64,000 nt of DNA from Mytilus galloprovincialis (Eukaryota > Mollusca > Bivalvia > Mytilida > Mytilidae): the NCBI RefSeq assembly GCF_965363235.1, contig NC_134845.1, forward strand, positions 26,042,524 to 26,106,523, read 5' to 3'. A program made the translations under genes and the position numbers. Below the pieces are notes generated by a model that was not told the DNA's origin, ran no database searches, and worked only from the letters and a program-made list of their open reading frames with translations. Positions 34,265-45,953 of this stretch are shown in pieces. Numbering within the stretch: position 1 is the first letter of the stretch; every line of letters begins with the position of its first letter.

Positions 34265-34595
34265 TATCCTGTTCTAACCAGAAAATATTGAAACACATAT
34301 ATCCTGTTCTAAACAAAAATATTGAAAAAACATACCCTGTTCTATACACGCTCCAAAAATGTATACCCTGTTCTAGACCGTATAAAATAGATGCAGTTCT
34401 AGACCTGGGCTCTATACTGTATCTTAAACAGTTATATACGCGATCCTGTTCTAGGCAAATACTTTGTTTAAAAAAGACCTTGTTCTCACCAGCAAGGCAT
34501 GAAAGGACGACCCTGTTCTAACCAGCAGGACATGAAAAAGGGAGACTGTTCTAACAAACAGGGCATGAAAAAGTTACCCTGTTTTGCGGCACTCT
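34265..34595 (+). repeat. Degenerate minisatellite with a CCTGTTCTA motif
   Basis: About ten copies of (C)CCTGTTCTA, or variants of it, follow one another from 34268 to 34585 at spacings of roughly 28-48 bp, often with AAAAA or CATGAAAAAG between them. Units are quite diverged. The short open frame across it is a by-product of the array. Confidence 0.75.
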
Positions 34596-34980
34596 CATAC
34601 CACTAAAAATATAGGAAGTAATCCCCCTTGCAACAACACCGACAAGGACACATAAGAATTGACTATAAAAATCATTCAAAAATGGCGTAACTCAGCAGAT
34701 GGATGGATACAAAGCAGAAATATTTTTTAAAAATACACAGAGTTGGCGTGACAGGGAAGCATAGCCTTTAATTGTTTGCTTGTTGGTTTTTTAATCATTT
34801 AAGCTGAGAAGTCACTTTCAATAAAATCATCATGAAAGGAAATAACAGTAATATTCATTATCTACAATTCCCGCATGATATAGGTCTAGTGAACATCTTT
34901 GTGCCTTATAATTGTTTGTTATGTTTGTTATTTCCTTAAAGAACCGATTATTACATTCAGGTGATATTATTTATATATTT

Positions 34981-35076
34981 AAAAAAAAAAAAAAAAAAAA
35001 AATTGTGTCTGAGATACGATCTATGACCATCTAGGTTGCAGAGCAGCGATGTGTACCATTGAGCCACGGCGGCTGA
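34981..35076 (-). pseudogene. tRNA-like sequence followed by a T-run
   Basis: On the minus strand GCCGCCGTGGCTCAATGGTA holds a perfect A box (TGGCTCAATGG), and the later GGTCATAGATCGTATC is a worn B box. A run of T (A-run at 34981-35001 on the plus strand) follows. The loop would expose TGC, but stems pair poorly. It is a tRNA pseudogene or the head of a SINE, not a working tRNA. Confidence 0.4.
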
Positions 35077-35415
35077 TCAATTGTACATTGTAATTTTAAT
35101 GTACTTAAATGTTTTGTCAAAATCAGTGATGAATATTTCCCCGTCTAATTCAGTTGACAAACTAAATAAATCTTGCTGGGTTGATTAGTTTTTACAAATA
35201 TCGAAGTTGAAACAAAAAATACGTGTATTTTACCGCATAGTATTTTCTACGGAAATATTTTTGCCATTGGCATTGCTCATGATCGTCTGCCGCTTCCCTG
35301 TCATCACATTATCTCAAGTTTATCGGCGATTTGTTGCTCTGTTTACAAAATGTTTTAGAACAGATTTCTAATCAAATCATTTTTCAATTTATATAAAAAA
35401 TATTGAAGTACATAC

Positions 35416-35511
35416 CTTTGTTTTACGGCTCTCTGGGTTGCCAATGTAATCTATCGTGTCAGTTCCTTCCGACAGAAACAGAGTCACAAAATAAGTCTTA
35501 CAATCCGGCAT
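35416..35511 (-). CDS. Possible small gene, exon 1
   Basis: ATG opens 32 codons, MPDCKTYFVTLFLSEGTDTI, then DYIGNPESRKTK, ending at a consensus donor AAAG|GTATGT in phase 0. The next acceptor (34130) continues in phase 0. The stretch is richer in GC than its surroundings and codon-like, but there is no homology I can name. Confidence 0.3.
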
Positions 35512-35737
35512 TTCAAAATGAACTATTAATTGTTCATTAAATAAAATTCGTTGTTGATTTCCATGTATTTATATCACTGGAAAAGTCAACATAAGTCTTT
35601 TAACTTAATCTACGTGTATGAAAATGAGCTTGGAAACATGTACGTAAATTCGGGAAATAAAACGAGTTCATTCCGTCAACCGGTAAAAAGTAAGTTTTTC
35701 GGTCAAAATTCCGACAGTTTTTTTTTAATTTCAATAT

Positions 35738-35834
35738 GAGCGGACGCTCGCCCCAAAAAGTCCTTTTGTAAGGTGACACAACATTACATTTTTGGCAATA
35801 TCTAAAAATATCTTCTTGGGGCGAGCGTCCGCTC
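35738..35834. repeat. Perfect 19-bp GC-rich inverted repeat
   Basis: GAGCGGACGCTCGCCCCAA at 35738-35756 is matched exactly by its reverse complement at 35816-35834, with 59 bp between. It is much richer in GC than the surrounding DNA. It would form a stable hairpin, and a tiny MITE is likely. Confidence 0.85.
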
Positions 35835-36053
35835 CTATTTAATTTATTCGATATTACTGTTAGGTACCGACCATTTTGTTGTTTTTGCGTTACTAGGCAA
35901 AGAAAAACGTCTCGTTTCGATTGTTAAAAGTTAAAAATATTCGAACTTCAATGGTGTTTTTATTAGTTCGATATTTATGGAAGTTAAAAAACATATATTT
36001 CAGAAAAACAATTGTCTTTAATTTTTCACTAAAATAGGGGGCCAATTAGATAG

Positions 36054-36073
36054 CTTATCATACCTTCTCCTTT
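36054..36073. repeat. Inverted repeat, right partner
   Basis: CTTATCATACCTTCTCCTTT is the exact reverse complement of 28868-28887. Confidence 0.85.
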
Positions 36074-36559
36074 CACAAAAATCCCTTATGTTGACCTTTT
36101 TGGGATGTAAAAATCAACGTGTTAGAATAAAACTTTGACAAAAACAGTTCTGTTCAACTTTCTCTCATGTCTTTACGGCAACTTAAAACATTTATTGTCT
36201 TGTAACTGTGGACTTTATAATTGGGGCCAAATATGGCCCTTACCGAACTTACTCCAAGTTAACATCTGTATTGTACCATAAACATTCTTTAGTGCACTTG
36301 AAAAATTAAATTACTTTGCGTCCAAAGATGAGAATTTTATTGTTGTTAATAACGTTTAAACATATACTTAGTATAAAAAAAAACGCTGGCACCTACCAAT
36401 AATCTTTACCAATTTCATTTTTTTTCAGTGATACATTTATATGCAATCTCCAATGCTTAATTGTGCAACATTTTTAAAATGTTAGTACTAATCTATTTCT
36501 GTGTTGAGATATAAAGTGTATATGTGAACTGACCCCTAAAAGTTACACATGAAAAAAAG

Positions 36560-36770
36560 TAAAATCACAAAAATACTGAACTTAAAGGAAAATCCAATCG
36601 GAAAGTCCATAATCACATGGCAAACTCAAATAACAAAACACATCAAAAACGAATGGACAAGAACTGTTATATACCTGACTTGGTACAGGCATCTTCAAAT
36701 GTAGAAAATGGGGGATTAAATATGAAATCATATTGAATAGACAATTTTTACTAGTTTCAGTGGGTTGACA
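36560..36770 (+). repeat. Dispersed repeat with a TGACTTGGTACAGGCAT core
   Basis: AAAGGAAAATCCAATCGGAA, ACACATCAAAAACGAATGGA and TGACTTGGTACAGGCATCTT follow one another; 37670-37755 carries a decayed second copy. I recognise the core as a frequent mussel repeat. The minus-strand frame here is not a gene. Confidence 0.6.
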
Positions 36771-36951
36771 CACCACTAGACGATGTTGTCGAAACTACTT
36801 TGAATTATCGAAACCTAAAAGTTTACACAGCATATATACTATGTCAATTTTACTGTGATGTATCCTTGCGCGATACATATGAATTATACATGGGGTTCCA
36901 TGTCAATGGTTTGGGTTGCAATGTATAAGGACTAACACACCTTAAGAAAGG

Positions 36952-37134
36952 TTATAGGTGTGTAAATTTGGCCGCTGAAACACAAACGTTTCTTAGAAGT
37001 CCTTTTGGGCTTTTTTTCAGGTATTGAATTAATCGGTCCTCATTTTCTGGAGAGAAAGTGTTAAATGCCATCATTATTTTGCAATATTCGTCTCTGCTAC
37101 TTGACCCCGAATGCATATATATAGCTGTGTTCAC
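36952..37134 (-). CDS. Unrecognised open frame, possible last exon
   Basis: It reads NTAIYMHSGSSSRDEYCKIM, then a mixed sequence with FSPENEDRLIQYLKK, and stops at 36952. Composition is protein-like and there is a weak AG (AATCCAG) just upstream near 37143. No domain or partner exon was found, and it lies outside both host genes. It could be a relic of a gene or chance. Confidence 0.25.
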   Translation of the reverse strand: MNTAIYMHSGSSSRDEYCKIMMAFNTFSPENEDRLIQYLKKSPKGLLRNVCVSAAKFTHL

Positions 37135-37769
37135 TGATCTGGATTACAAAGTATAATTGCATAACAGTTGTAATGCTATGCTTGTCATGACTTTGTTATG
37201 TTGCTCTCTGTTTACTTTTATAATTATCACTATATATCATGTTTTTTTGCCATAGCTATATCGATTTTTTTTCTACAATGAACTATTCATTCATCAATCA
37301 ATTTATTCACTTACAATATATCATTTATTCATTCATAGTCAATTTGTTTGTAATTGTCTACCCTACAAACAAGCATAATCATAAAATAATTATTCATTGA
37401 AACTATCTAATGACAAGCTAACATACAAATGTACCAGTTTAAATGACATATTTTTGTTTAAGATGAATATTTATGAATGAAAGTTCTTTGTTTTTAAGAA
37501 ACGAACATTGTTAGTCGTTAAAGCCGAAGCTTCACTGAAATACATTACGCCAAAATTAATTGCTATCCATCAAAGGAACTAAAGAAAATTATAGTAACAG
37601 ACAACCACAGGGCATATTTGAAATTTTGCTAAAATAGGAATTTGGAAAATAAAAAGTAAAATAGCAAAAATAACGAACTCCAAGGGATATCCATAAAGGA
37701 AAATCTATTATCAAAGGACGAAATCAAATTTAAAGCTGAAACACATCAAACGAATTGAAAACGAGAGGC

Positions 37770-38220
37770 TCCGAAGAGCCAGTGTCGCTCACCTGATTTT
37801 TTTTGTAAACTGCGTATTACCCCTATGTTCTATTTTAAGACATGTCGGCAATGTTGGTTGTCGGACAGGGTTATCGGACACATTTTAAAATTAAATACCT
37901 TACTATTGATGGTGGCCAGGTTTTGTTAAATTTGTCTCAGTAGTTTCACGGTAGAAGATTTACAAAAATTTATGACAAATTGTTAAAAATTGACTTTAAA
38001 GGGCAATAAATCCTTTAGGGGTCAACTGACAATTTTGGTCGTGAGACTTATTTGTAGATCTTACTTTGCTGACCATTATTGCTGTTACAGTTTATCTTTA
38101 TCTATAATTATATTCAAGATTATAACAAAAAAACTGTTAAATTATCTTAAAACAACTGATTCCGGGGCAGCAACCCAACAACAGCTTGTCTGATTCGTCT
38201 GTAAAGTCCAGACCAGATAG
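37770..38220 (+). repeat. Dispersed repeat family R1, 5' type
   Basis: Starts GGCTCCGAAGAGCCAGTGTC, continues with GGTTATCGGACACATTTTAA and AGGGGTCAACTGACAATTTT, and ends in a T/A-rich tract. 39225-39530 repeats its middle, and 12079-12260 is a weaker match. Non-coding. Confidence 0.65.
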
Positions 38221-38369
38221 ATATCAACCTGATGAACATGTTTACCACATGTCAGTTACCCTATGTCATATTTGCTATAAATGATTTAGTTTGAGAGATA
38301 TAAGCCAAAAACTGCATTTAACGCTCTCTGTTCTATTTTTAGTAAGGATGTCAAATTGTCTGATATTTA

Positions 38370-38425
38370 ATACTCGGATACTCGGTCGAGATACTCGAGT
38401 ACTCGCGAGTACTCGGATGAATCTT
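38370..38425. repeat. TACTCG-rich short palindromic repeat
   Basis: ACTCGGATACTCGGTCGAGA and CTCGAGTACTCGCGAGTACT are built from TACTCG and its complement. Such motifs occur at ends of some hAT-type elements, but no partner end was found. Confidence 0.5.
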
Positions 38426-38962
38426 AAATGTCTATTGAAAAGTTAAGATTTTAGGTTGGATGCATTGTTTTTATTATTACCTTTCATGAACATTAAACAA
38501 ACGCACTACACACATAGCTTGCTCCGGTGTTTTCTGTGTCAATTGAACAATGAATTACCGACCGACGTTTCTACAAATAACCTATCATAATAGCAATTAG
38601 TTTTTGTGTACGTGTTCATGAACCAAATTCCTATAAAATCAAAAAATTGCATATAAAGTTCGACAAAGTAGACAATATATATGTGTTATCTGTTTCTGAG
38701 GAGTTGGTATTTTTTATGATACGACTTGTTCATCAGTTTGTCAACAATAATATTAGACTTCAAGACATATATATATTCTTTATTCCAAAAGCAATACTGC
38801 TTATAGGTATCAAGTACAATAAATATTACATTAAATATAATAAGCAACACATTTTACAATAAGGTAATTCATTAATATGCAATTAATACAATTAAAAACA
38901 AATGTAGGAGCATGATATTAATTAGCATTATTTAACAATCTTAGTTAAAGTATGATATACAC

Positions 38963-39180
38963 ATTCAACGATTACGAATTTTTTCGGCAATACATAAATA
39001 CTTTCCAAAATTATTAAGTTCTTTTATATTACGAACAGATAACAATTGTATAAGTTTAAATACTGATGGATTTCTCCAATAATAAGGTTTGATATACTTC
39101 ATACGAATATCTTTGTATCCAATACATTCCAAAATAAAATGATATTCATCTTCAACAGAATCAAACTTTCAAATTACTTG
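38963..39180 (-). mobile_element. LINE 3' coding remnant
   Basis: The minus strand reads VEDEYHFILECIGYKDIR, then KYIKPYYWRNPSVFKLIQLL and GKYLCIAEKIRNR. This is the H/C-motif tail found at the C-terminus of many non-LTR reverse transcriptases. The RT core is absent, so this is a 5'-truncated old copy. The LINE family cannot be fixed from this piece. Confidence 0.65.
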
Positions 39181-39224
39181 TGTTTTTTTTCGTATTACTC
39201 AGTCTTACTTCTTACTTTTAAATT

Positions 39225-39530
39225 TTTCCACCCATATCGGTCATGCTGTTTGGCAGGCGGAGTCATCGGACACATTCTTTAAGCTATATACCATAATGAT
39301 CGGAGCCAAGTTTGTTTAAATTTGTCTAAGCAGTTTCAGAGGATAATATTTTGGTAAAAGATTACAAAAATATTACGAAAAATTGGTGAAAATTACTATA
39401 AAGGTCTATAACACCTTAAAGGATCGATTAGCAATTTTGGTCTTTTGACTTATTTGTGAATCTTACTTTGCTGAACAGTATTGCTGTTTACAGTTTATCT
39501 TTATCTATTACAATATAGTAATAATCAAGA
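39225..39530 (+). repeat. Dispersed repeat family R1, middle part
   Basis: ATCGGACACATTCTTTAAGC, TTTCAGAGGATAATATTTTG and TGCTGTTTACAGTTTATCTT match 37870-38110. It sits beside the dinucleotide array at 39537. Confidence 0.65.
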
Positions 39531-39534
39531 TAAT

Positions 39535-39536
<2 letters not shown>

Positions 39537-39611
<75 letters not shown>
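39537..39611. repeat. (CT)n microsatellite
   Basis: 75 bp of uninterrupted CT. The minus-strand frame of alternating Arg-Glu is an artefact of it. Confidence 0.98.
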
Positions 39612-39614
<3 letters not shown>

Positions 39615-39871
39615 CTGAATTAAATTTGACAAAGTAATAGTAAAATGTAAAATACCGATTTGTATAGTCTTTACTGTACACATCCTTGGTAAAATCACCA
39701 AAATGCATTTATAGATGAAACTCATTAATCATGGAAATCATTTGGTTATACAAAACAACTTTTAAGAATATAAAGTCTAATGGGTAACAATGCATCACAT
39801 AACTTTTCTTGTTGTGTCACACAACAAATTTATGAATATGAAAACAGCAACATGTCACTTTCGTATCCGAA

Positions 39872-40179
39872 CTATCCGTGCACTTCCGGCAATGCAAGAG
39901 CTGCTCGCCCTTGTTTATTACCATACATTTTGGTGTTGCTTATTCCAGCAACGTTCACAGTGATCACTTTGGAACTTTCATTCGAAGATTTAGCAAAACG
40001 GGACCAGAATAATTTTGTTTTTGTTTGTTCTGTCTGCTCATTTTGCAGAATTCTGCCCTTAAATCCATCGTTCGTTTTACATTTGTTCTTTTTTCTGCAA
40101 ACTATTCCAAATATTATCAGCAATGTGACCACTACAATCACGCTAGAACAACAGACTATAGCTATTGTATATTCCATCA
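39872..40179 (-). CDS. Gene B terminal exon: transmembrane helix and short tail
   Basis: After an AG acceptor near 40180 (phase 1, like gene A) the exon encodes 101 residues: MEYTIAIVCCSSVIVVVTLL and IIFGIVC form a membrane helix, RKKNKCK a basic stop-transfer, and about 65 polar residues a cytoplasmic tail ending LPEVHG. The plan equals gene A's last exon, but the tail is much shorter and not alignable. It lies 12.7 kb downstream of the EGF-like exon, with an LTR element and a Penelope element in between, so assignment to gene B rests on strand, phase and plan. A second acceptor three bases upstream is equally possible. Confidence 0.65.
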
Positions 40180-40485
40180 CTACTCACTATCTATAATAGA
40201 AGAAACAAAGTACGACTATTACATACGAAAATTATAAAAAAATTCTAGTCATACTTTTAGATATTCGATATCAGTCAATATTAAGATATAGCAAATCAGA
40301 GCTATGTTTTTTTCACATTATAGATTTTGTTTTTGCCATGGAAATTTCTGTCCTAAGCTTTCTTCGGCTTTAGGTTTGCAAAAGCCGATTGGATATCTTT
40401 TTATTCTATATATCAAATGTGCGTTTTATATCTTTATATTTACATTATTAATAGTATACCCATCTTTTGGTTAGAGTGTACCTTG

Positions 40486-41055
40486 TGTTACGGCCAGAAA
40501 TCGCCTTTAAATTGTAGCCAACAAAAGACACAAATCAATACTAAAATTTAACAATATTTATTATACAAAAGTTTACAAATATTACTGATAACTTAACTGT
40601 CAAAATATGAGTCCACTCTTTTATCTTTATCTGTATCCGGAAATCTTTCGGAATCCAATCTGAATATTATGTTCACTACTAAGGTCACAATCCAGTATGA
40701 TGTTGTTTGTAGAATAAAAGTGTCAATCCAAAGGCTATGAATATTAATGTCTATCAATATCTAAGTCCAAGTTTAATTATGAGAGTTTAACTTTAGTGTC
40801 TGTATATATAGTGTTGTCATGGAAAATTCTAGAACACTCTATAATGGAACATTGTGGAAAATCCTGGAAAGTTACAACGGAAGTTTCTGGAATAACGTAG
40901 AAGTTTAAATTACGCATCTTTTATAAGGATCATTCTAGAAAGTTCCAGTGATTCCTAAACTGCACAGTTATAAGATTATTTAGTAAACAACTATCAGGCC
41001 ATACAACACAAATTAGGCCAACATAAATAAACATAATAGTTACAATATCATAACA
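40486..41055 (-). repeat. 3' LTR
   Basis: 570 bp, bounded by TGTTA and TAACA, nearly identical to 45954-46537. The polypurine tract (CCTCCCCCCTT on the plus strand) lies directly inside at 41056. Left flank ends in CTTG. Confidence 0.93.
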
Positions 41056-41206
41056 CCTCCCCCCTTAAAAGAAGTTTTAGTGTAACAAAAACTTATCATG
41101 AATAATATGAACAAAAATACATAATATATACAAAGTGATTTAATAAGCTCTAGATAAAGCATCAGCTATTACATTATCTTTACCCTTAATATGTTTTACA
41201 ATTACA

Positions 41207-44200
41207 TCATATTCCTGTAACAATAAACTCCACCTTGTTTCTCATTTTATGCATGAAGGTGAGAGGATTATGATCAGTATAAACAAGAATAGGATATACA
41301 GTGGGATTCAAATATACATCAAAATGTTGAAGTGCTGACAACATTGCAAAACACTCTTTTTCAATAGTTGAATAATTTTTCTGATGTTTATCTAATTTCT
41401 TAGAAAAATATGATATAGGTTTTTCAACATTATCATCTGTCTCTTGATATAAAACAGCTCCTATTCCTACATCGCTTGCATCAACGGCAAGTTTAAATTG
41501 TTTTTCAAAGTCTGGAGTAATCAGAACTGGACTATTAATTAAAAGTGATTTGCTATTTTCAAAAGCTTTTTGACAATTTTCACTCCAGATAAATTTAGAA
41601 TCTTTTCGTAAAAGATGAGTCAATGGTTGAACAACAGTAGCAAAATTTGAACAGAATTTCCTGTAAAATCCTATCATGCCTAAATATCTCATAAGTTGTT
41701 TTCTATTTGTAGGAGGTGGAAATTTGGAAATAGCTTCCACTTTAGCCATAATAGGTTTTACTTGACCTTGGCCAACTGTATGCCCTAAATAATCAACAGT
41801 GGCCTGACAAAATTCACTTTTACCAAGATTAACAGTCAAATTTGAATGTGACAATCTATCAAAAGTATCATACAAATGTGTTAAATGCTGTTCCCAGCTA
41901 TCACTACATACAATAAGATCATCAATATAAGCATAACAACAGTCTAAATCTTTTATAACATTATTGATCATTCTTTGAAATGTAGCTGGAGCACTTTTCA
42001 TGCCAAATGGCATTACAGTATATTGAAATAAGCCATCTGGTGTAACAAAAACTGATATTTCACGAGCTCTCTGTGTCAATGGAACTTGCCAATAACCTTT
42101 CAATAAATCAAATTTGCTCACAAATTTTGCTTGACCAATATTGTCAATACAATCGTCTATCCTTGGAATCGGATAGGAATCAGATTTTGAGACTGAATTT
42201 ACTTTTCTGAAATCAGTCACGAAACGAAAAGTTTTATCTGGTTTTGGCACAAGGAGACAAGGAGAGCTCCATTCACTGTTACTCGGCTCAATAATATCAT
42301 TGTCAAGCATATATTTAATTTCTTTTCTCATAACTTCAAGTTTGAGTGGATTGAGCCTGTAAGGATGTTGCTTAATTGGAGAAGCATCTCCTACATCAAC
42401 ATCATGACAAACAGCAGTGGTTTTGTTTGGCACATCTGGAAAAAGATTTTTAAAAGAAAATACCAAAGTTTTTATTTCTTCTCTACGATCAAAAGACAGA
42501 TGTGCAAGTTTTGAATCTAAATTTGACAAAATTTCTGAATTTTTCAATCTAACTGTCTCTTCCATAGTTTTACAACTAAAAGTTGGTTCAATTACATCTG
42601 GTTTGTCATGATTGTTCTCAAATTTAACCATGCCTAAAGTGGCAACTGGTTTACTATAACATAGTACATTAGTACGCTCAAAATATGGTTTTAACATATT
42701 AATATGACACACTCTATTTTGTTTGCGCCGACCTGGAGTTTTTACAATATAATTCAAATCATTAATTTTACTCTCTATTGTATAAGGACCACAATATTTA
42801 GCCTGTAAAGGATGTCCAGGGACAGGCAGAAATACAAGTACCTTATCACCAGGCTCAAAAACTCTGTCCCTGGCATCTTTATCATACCATATTTTCATCT
42901 TGTTCTGTACATTTTTTAAGTTTTTCTGAGCAATTTGACAAGCAGTATACAATTTTTCTTTAAATCTAGATACATAGTCTAAAAGATTCAAGTCAGTATG
43001 TTCAGTAAGCCACTTTTCCTTAATCAATTTTAACGGTCCCCTTACAGTATGGCCAAATACCAACTCAAAGGGACTAAATCCAAGGGATTCTTGAACAGCC
43101 TCTCGAACCGCAAAAAGTAGAAAGTGAACTCCATCATCCCAGTCTCTGTCAAATTGAAGACAAAAAGTTCTAATCATGTTCTTCAATGTTTGATGAAAAC
43201 GTTCTAAGGCACCTTGAGATTCTGGATGATAAGCACTTGATCTGTACTGAGCAATCCCTAACTGGTATACGACTTGCTGAAATAAACCTGACATGAAATT
43301 TGATCCCTGGTCGGACTGTATAGACTTAGGAAGTCCTACTAATGTGAAAAATTTGATCAAAGCTTTGACGATAGTAGGTGTCTTGATATTTCTGAGCGGA
43401 ATAGCTTCAGGAAAGCGGGTAGATGTACACATGATTGTCAATAAATATGCATTTCCAGTCTTGGTCTTTGGTAAAGGTCCAACACAGTCAATTAGAACTC
43501 TGCTGAAAGGTTCGTCAAAGGCTGGAATAGGCAGAAGTGGTGCTGGTGGTATTTTCTGGTTAGGTTTACCAACAACCTGGCATATATGACATGATTTGCA
43601 GTATTCTGCAACATCGTTTCTAAGTTTAGGCCAGTAAAAATGCTGCAAGATCTTAAGGCAAGTCTTCCTTATACCTAAGTGTCCAGCCAAGGGGGTGTCA
43701 TGGGCAAGACCAATAATTTCTTGTCTATAAACTTTAGGCACCACCACTTGGTATAGCACTCTCCATTCCTCCTCTGGGGTGGCATCAGGAGGCCTCCACT
43801 TCCTCATTAAAATACTGTCCTGATGGTAATAGCATTCGGCCACTTTGTCTGCTTCCTCCTGTGGTTGAGCCCTCTGGCTGAGCTGAAGAACCTCAGGGTC
43901 TTTATGTTGTTCTTCGAGTAAATTATTTCGGTCTAATGAATGGCTGTTCACATCTGGCCATGGCATAATAACATTTTTGTTAACACTAGGTGGTTTTATA
44001 ATAGCCTTTTCTGAGTTACCAGGATCTTCAATATCAGCTATAAAAGTGTCAGAAAGGTCCATGTAATCAAACTGGTCTTCTTGCAAATTCTCATCTTGTT
44101 GTTTTCTAGCCATCGCCCTAGTAACAACACAAGCTGGATACAATTCAGCATCATCTTCAGGTGATTTAACATCCACCACTGGTTCACTGGTAACAATTGG

Positions 44201-45862
44201 TTCAGCAACCACTTTGTTCCTAGCTAGATCATTTCCTAGCAATAATGTAACACCCTCTACAGGGAGATTAGGACGAACACCTACAATAACTGGTCCAGTT
44301 ATCAAATCTGACTTCAGATAAATACGATGGAGAGGAACATCTATACAACCCAACTCTACACCTTGTAACAAAACGGAGGCACCAACAGAAGTCTTCTCGG
44401 ACAAAGGCAACACACCTTCTAACAATAAAGACTGAGAAGCTCCAGTGTCCCGTAAAATCTTAATAGGCTGAAGAGTGGTATCATCAACAATAGAAATAAA
44501 CCCATCAGACATAAAGGGTTTATATTCCTCCATGTAATCACAAAAACTGGACTTAAAAGCCTGACTCGCAGGACATTCCAACGTACTGGTAATATAAGGT
44601 GTCGTACAAGCACTGGTCTTCGGCTTATTATCTCGTTCATTCTTCTTCTGGAGTCTAAAACAATCAGCCATCAGGTGACCAATCTTCTTACAATAAGCAC
44701 AAGTCAGTGACTTCTTCTCAAAAGTATCAAATTTTGGACTAGACATATTATAACTGGACTGACTCTTATTCTGTGGAACAGGCTTACTATCAGTACGCTC
44801 AGTGCTTTGATTTTTGTAATTTCCACTGGAAGTATTAACATTTTGACTCTTGAAACTTCTTTTATGTGAAAGAGTATAATTATCTGAAATTACAGCCGCA
44901 TCATGTATTGACTCAACAGTTTTGTCGTCTAAATGTGTTTTTAATTCTGAATGAACACATTGTTTAAACTCTTCTAATAACATCAATTGTCTTAGTTGAT
45001 CAAAATTGTTTTTTGTTTTCTTTGAAGTAAGCCATTTATCAAATAGATCTTCTTTTTCCCGAGCAAATTCCACATAGGTTTGCGAATCAAACTTTTTATA
45101 AAATCTAAATTTCTGTCTATATGCTTCTGGTACTAGCTCATAGGCTTTCAAAATTTCCTGTTTCACAGTGTCATAATCAGAACTTTTTTCTGATGGAAGT
45201 GCGGAATAAATTTCAGCGGCCTTACCCTCAAAAACACTTTGCAGCATCGTAGTCCAATACGGCATTGGCCATTTCAAATTATTAGCAATTTTCTCAAACT
45301 GTGGAAAATATTTATCAACTGTTTTTTCACAAAATTTCGGAACCAAACGTATATTTTTTGCTGCATCAAAATAATCTGATTTCGACTGGACTTTAGTGTT
45401 GCTTTCTTCTTTGACCATTTCAATTTTCAGTTTTTCCATCTCTAGCCTTTCTCTCATTTCAAGTTCTTTTAATTTAAATTCATCTTCTTTTTCTTTTTTC
45501 TCCATTTCTAACCTTTCCTTCATTTCCAGTTCTGCCTGTTTTAATTTAAATTCATCTTCTTTTCTTTTCTCCATCTCCTTCAAATTCATTTCCAGTTCTT
45601 TTAGTTTGAGTTCATGTTCTAATTCAAGCTGTTTTAATTTAAAGGCGTCAATATTTTCGACCTTAAGTTCAAGAGCCTCTTCACCTAAAATTTCTGCGTC
45701 AACTAATTTGTCTATAACCAAATTTTTTATAATTTGTTTTCTCATAGATACTTTAAAAACTAATTTCAGTTCTTTAGCAAGCAACACTAATTCCTCTTTC
45801 TTTAAATTATCAAAACTCTCCAGGTCTGGCGTTTTCAAAAATTTACCAGCATCAAATGCCAT
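41207..45862 (-). CDS. LTR element Gag-Pol polyprotein (fossil)
   Basis: One frame of 1551 residues. Gag: a charged coiled coil built from FKLKELEM-like repeats (about 70-150), a capsid-type region (about 165-330) and a zinc knuckle [14 protein letters not shown] near 387. Protease: [10 protein letters not shown] near 474. Integrase: an HHCC finger ([12 protein letters not shown]...CKSCHIC, about 725-765) and a D-D-E core (IDCVGP near 790, SDQGSNF near 852, [13 protein letters not shown] near 884). Reverse transcriptase: about 1120-1330, with YIDDLIV near 1312. RNase [14 protein letters not shown] near 1460. Integrase before reverse transcriptase defines the Gmr1-like group. Length and domain set are near the family norm. 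Confidence 0.9.
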   Translation of the reverse strand: MAFDAGKFLKTPDLESFDNLKKEELVLLAKELKLVFKVSMRKQIIKNLVIDKLVDAEILGEEALELKVENIDAFKLKQLELEHELKLKELEMNLKEMEKRKEDEFKLKQAELEMKERLEMEKKEKEDEFKLKELEMRERLEMEKLKIEMVKEESNTKVQSKSDYFDAAKNIRLVPKFCEKTVDKYFPQFEKIANNLKWPMPYWTTMLQSVFEGKAAEIYSALPSEKSSDYDTVKQEILKAYELVPEAYRQKFRFYKKFDSQTYVEFAREKEDLFDKWLTSKKTKNNFDQLRQLMLLEEFKQCVHSELKTHLDDKTVESIHDAAVISDNYTLSHKRSFKSQNVNTSSGNYKNQSTERTDSKPVPQNKSQSSYNMSSPKFDTFEKKSLTCAYCKKIGHLMADCFRLQKKNERDNKPKTSACTTPYITSTLECPASQAFKSSFCDYMEEYKPFMSDGFISIVDDTTLQPIKILRDTGASQSLLLEGVLPLSEKTSVGASVLLQGVELGCIDVPLHRIYLKSDLITGPVIVGVRPNLPVEGVTLLLGNDLARNKVVAEPIVTSEPVVDVKSPEDDAELYPACVVTRAMARKQQDENLQEDQFDYMDLSDTFIADIEDPGNSEKAIIKPPSVNKNVIMPWPDVNSHSLDRNNLLEEQHKDPEVLQLSQRAQPQEEADKVAECYYHQDSILMRKWRPPDATPEEEWRVLYQVVVPKVYRQEIIGLAHDTPLAGHLGIRKTCLKILQHFYWPKLRNDVAEYCKSCHICQVVGKPNQKIPPAPLLPIPAFDEPFSRVLIDCVGPLPKTKTGNAYLLTIMCTSTRFPEAIPLRNIKTPTIVKALIKFFTLVGLPKSIQSDQGSNFMSGLFQQVVYQLGIAQYRSSAYHPESQGALERFHQTLKNMIRTFCLQFDRDWDDGVHFLLFAVREAVQESLGFSPFELVFGHTVRGPLKLIKEKWLTEHTDLNLLDYVSRFKEKLYTACQIAQKNLKNVQNKMKIWYDKDARDRVFEPGDKVLVFLPVPGHPLQAKYCGPYTIESKINDLNYIVKTPGRRKQNRVCHINMLKPYFERTNVLCYSKPVATLGMVKFENNHDKPDVIEPTFSCKTMEETVRLKNSEILSNLDSKLAHLSFDRREEIKTLVFSFKNLFPDVPNKTTAVCHDVDVGDASPIKQHPYRLNPLKLEVMRKEIKYMLDNDIIEPSNSEWSSPCLLVPKPDKTFRFVTDFRKVNSVSKSDSYPIPRIDDCIDNIGQAKFVSKFDLLKGYWQVPLTQRAREISVFVTPDGLFQYTVMPFGMKSAPATFQRMINNVIKDLDCCYAYIDDLIVCSDSWEQHLTHLYDTFDRLSHSNLTVNLGKSEFCQATVDYLGHTVGQGQVKPIMAKVEAISKFPPPTNRKQLMRYLGMIGFYRKFCSNFATVVQPLTHLLRKDSKFIWSENCQKAFENSKSLLINSPVLITPDFEKQFKLAVDASDVGIGAVLYQETDDNVEKPISYFSKKLDKHQKNYSTIEKECFAMLSALQHFDVYLNPTVYPILVYTDHNPLTFMHKMRNKVEFIVTGI

Positions 45863-45929
45863 TTTGTAGAATTTTGTTGGCTAGTTATAATACAAATACT
45901 AAACAAATTTTGAATAAAATATTTTTAAG

Positions 45930-45953
45930 ATCCCAGGACGAGCCCCCAATTTC
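45930..45953 (-). other. Primer-binding site of the LTR element
   Basis: Directly downstream of the 5' LTR on the minus strand lies TTGGGGGCTCGTCC-type sequence, resembling proline-tRNA primer sites used by many LTR elements. Confidence 0.7.

Larger units (their letters stand above)
28487..36248 (-). mobile_element. Putative 7.8-kb DNA transposon with DDE-SWIM transposase
   Basis: Two pairs of inverted sequence bracket the transposase gene. Outer ends: GTTCGATAAGGTCC...GGCCCCC at 28487-28513 against the reverse complement of GGGGCC...GGCCCTTACCGAAC at 36223-36248. Inner: a perfect 20-bp inverted match at 28868-28887 and 36054-36073, each followed on the inside by a GGCCCCCT block. The transposase (30654-32740) lies in the middle. 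The outer ends are diverged and the arms differ in length (about 380 and 175 bp), and no target duplication was seen. The pair could be two separate copies of one short repeat, so the boundary is an inference. Confidence 0.5.

Noticed and set aside
39534-39725. Arg-Glu repeat frame on the minus strand
   Set aside because: It is simply the (CT)n microsatellite translated.
45396-45869. 157-codon Ser/Phe-rich frame on the plus strand
   Set aside because: Shadow of the Gag coiled-coil repeats of the LTR element on the other strand.
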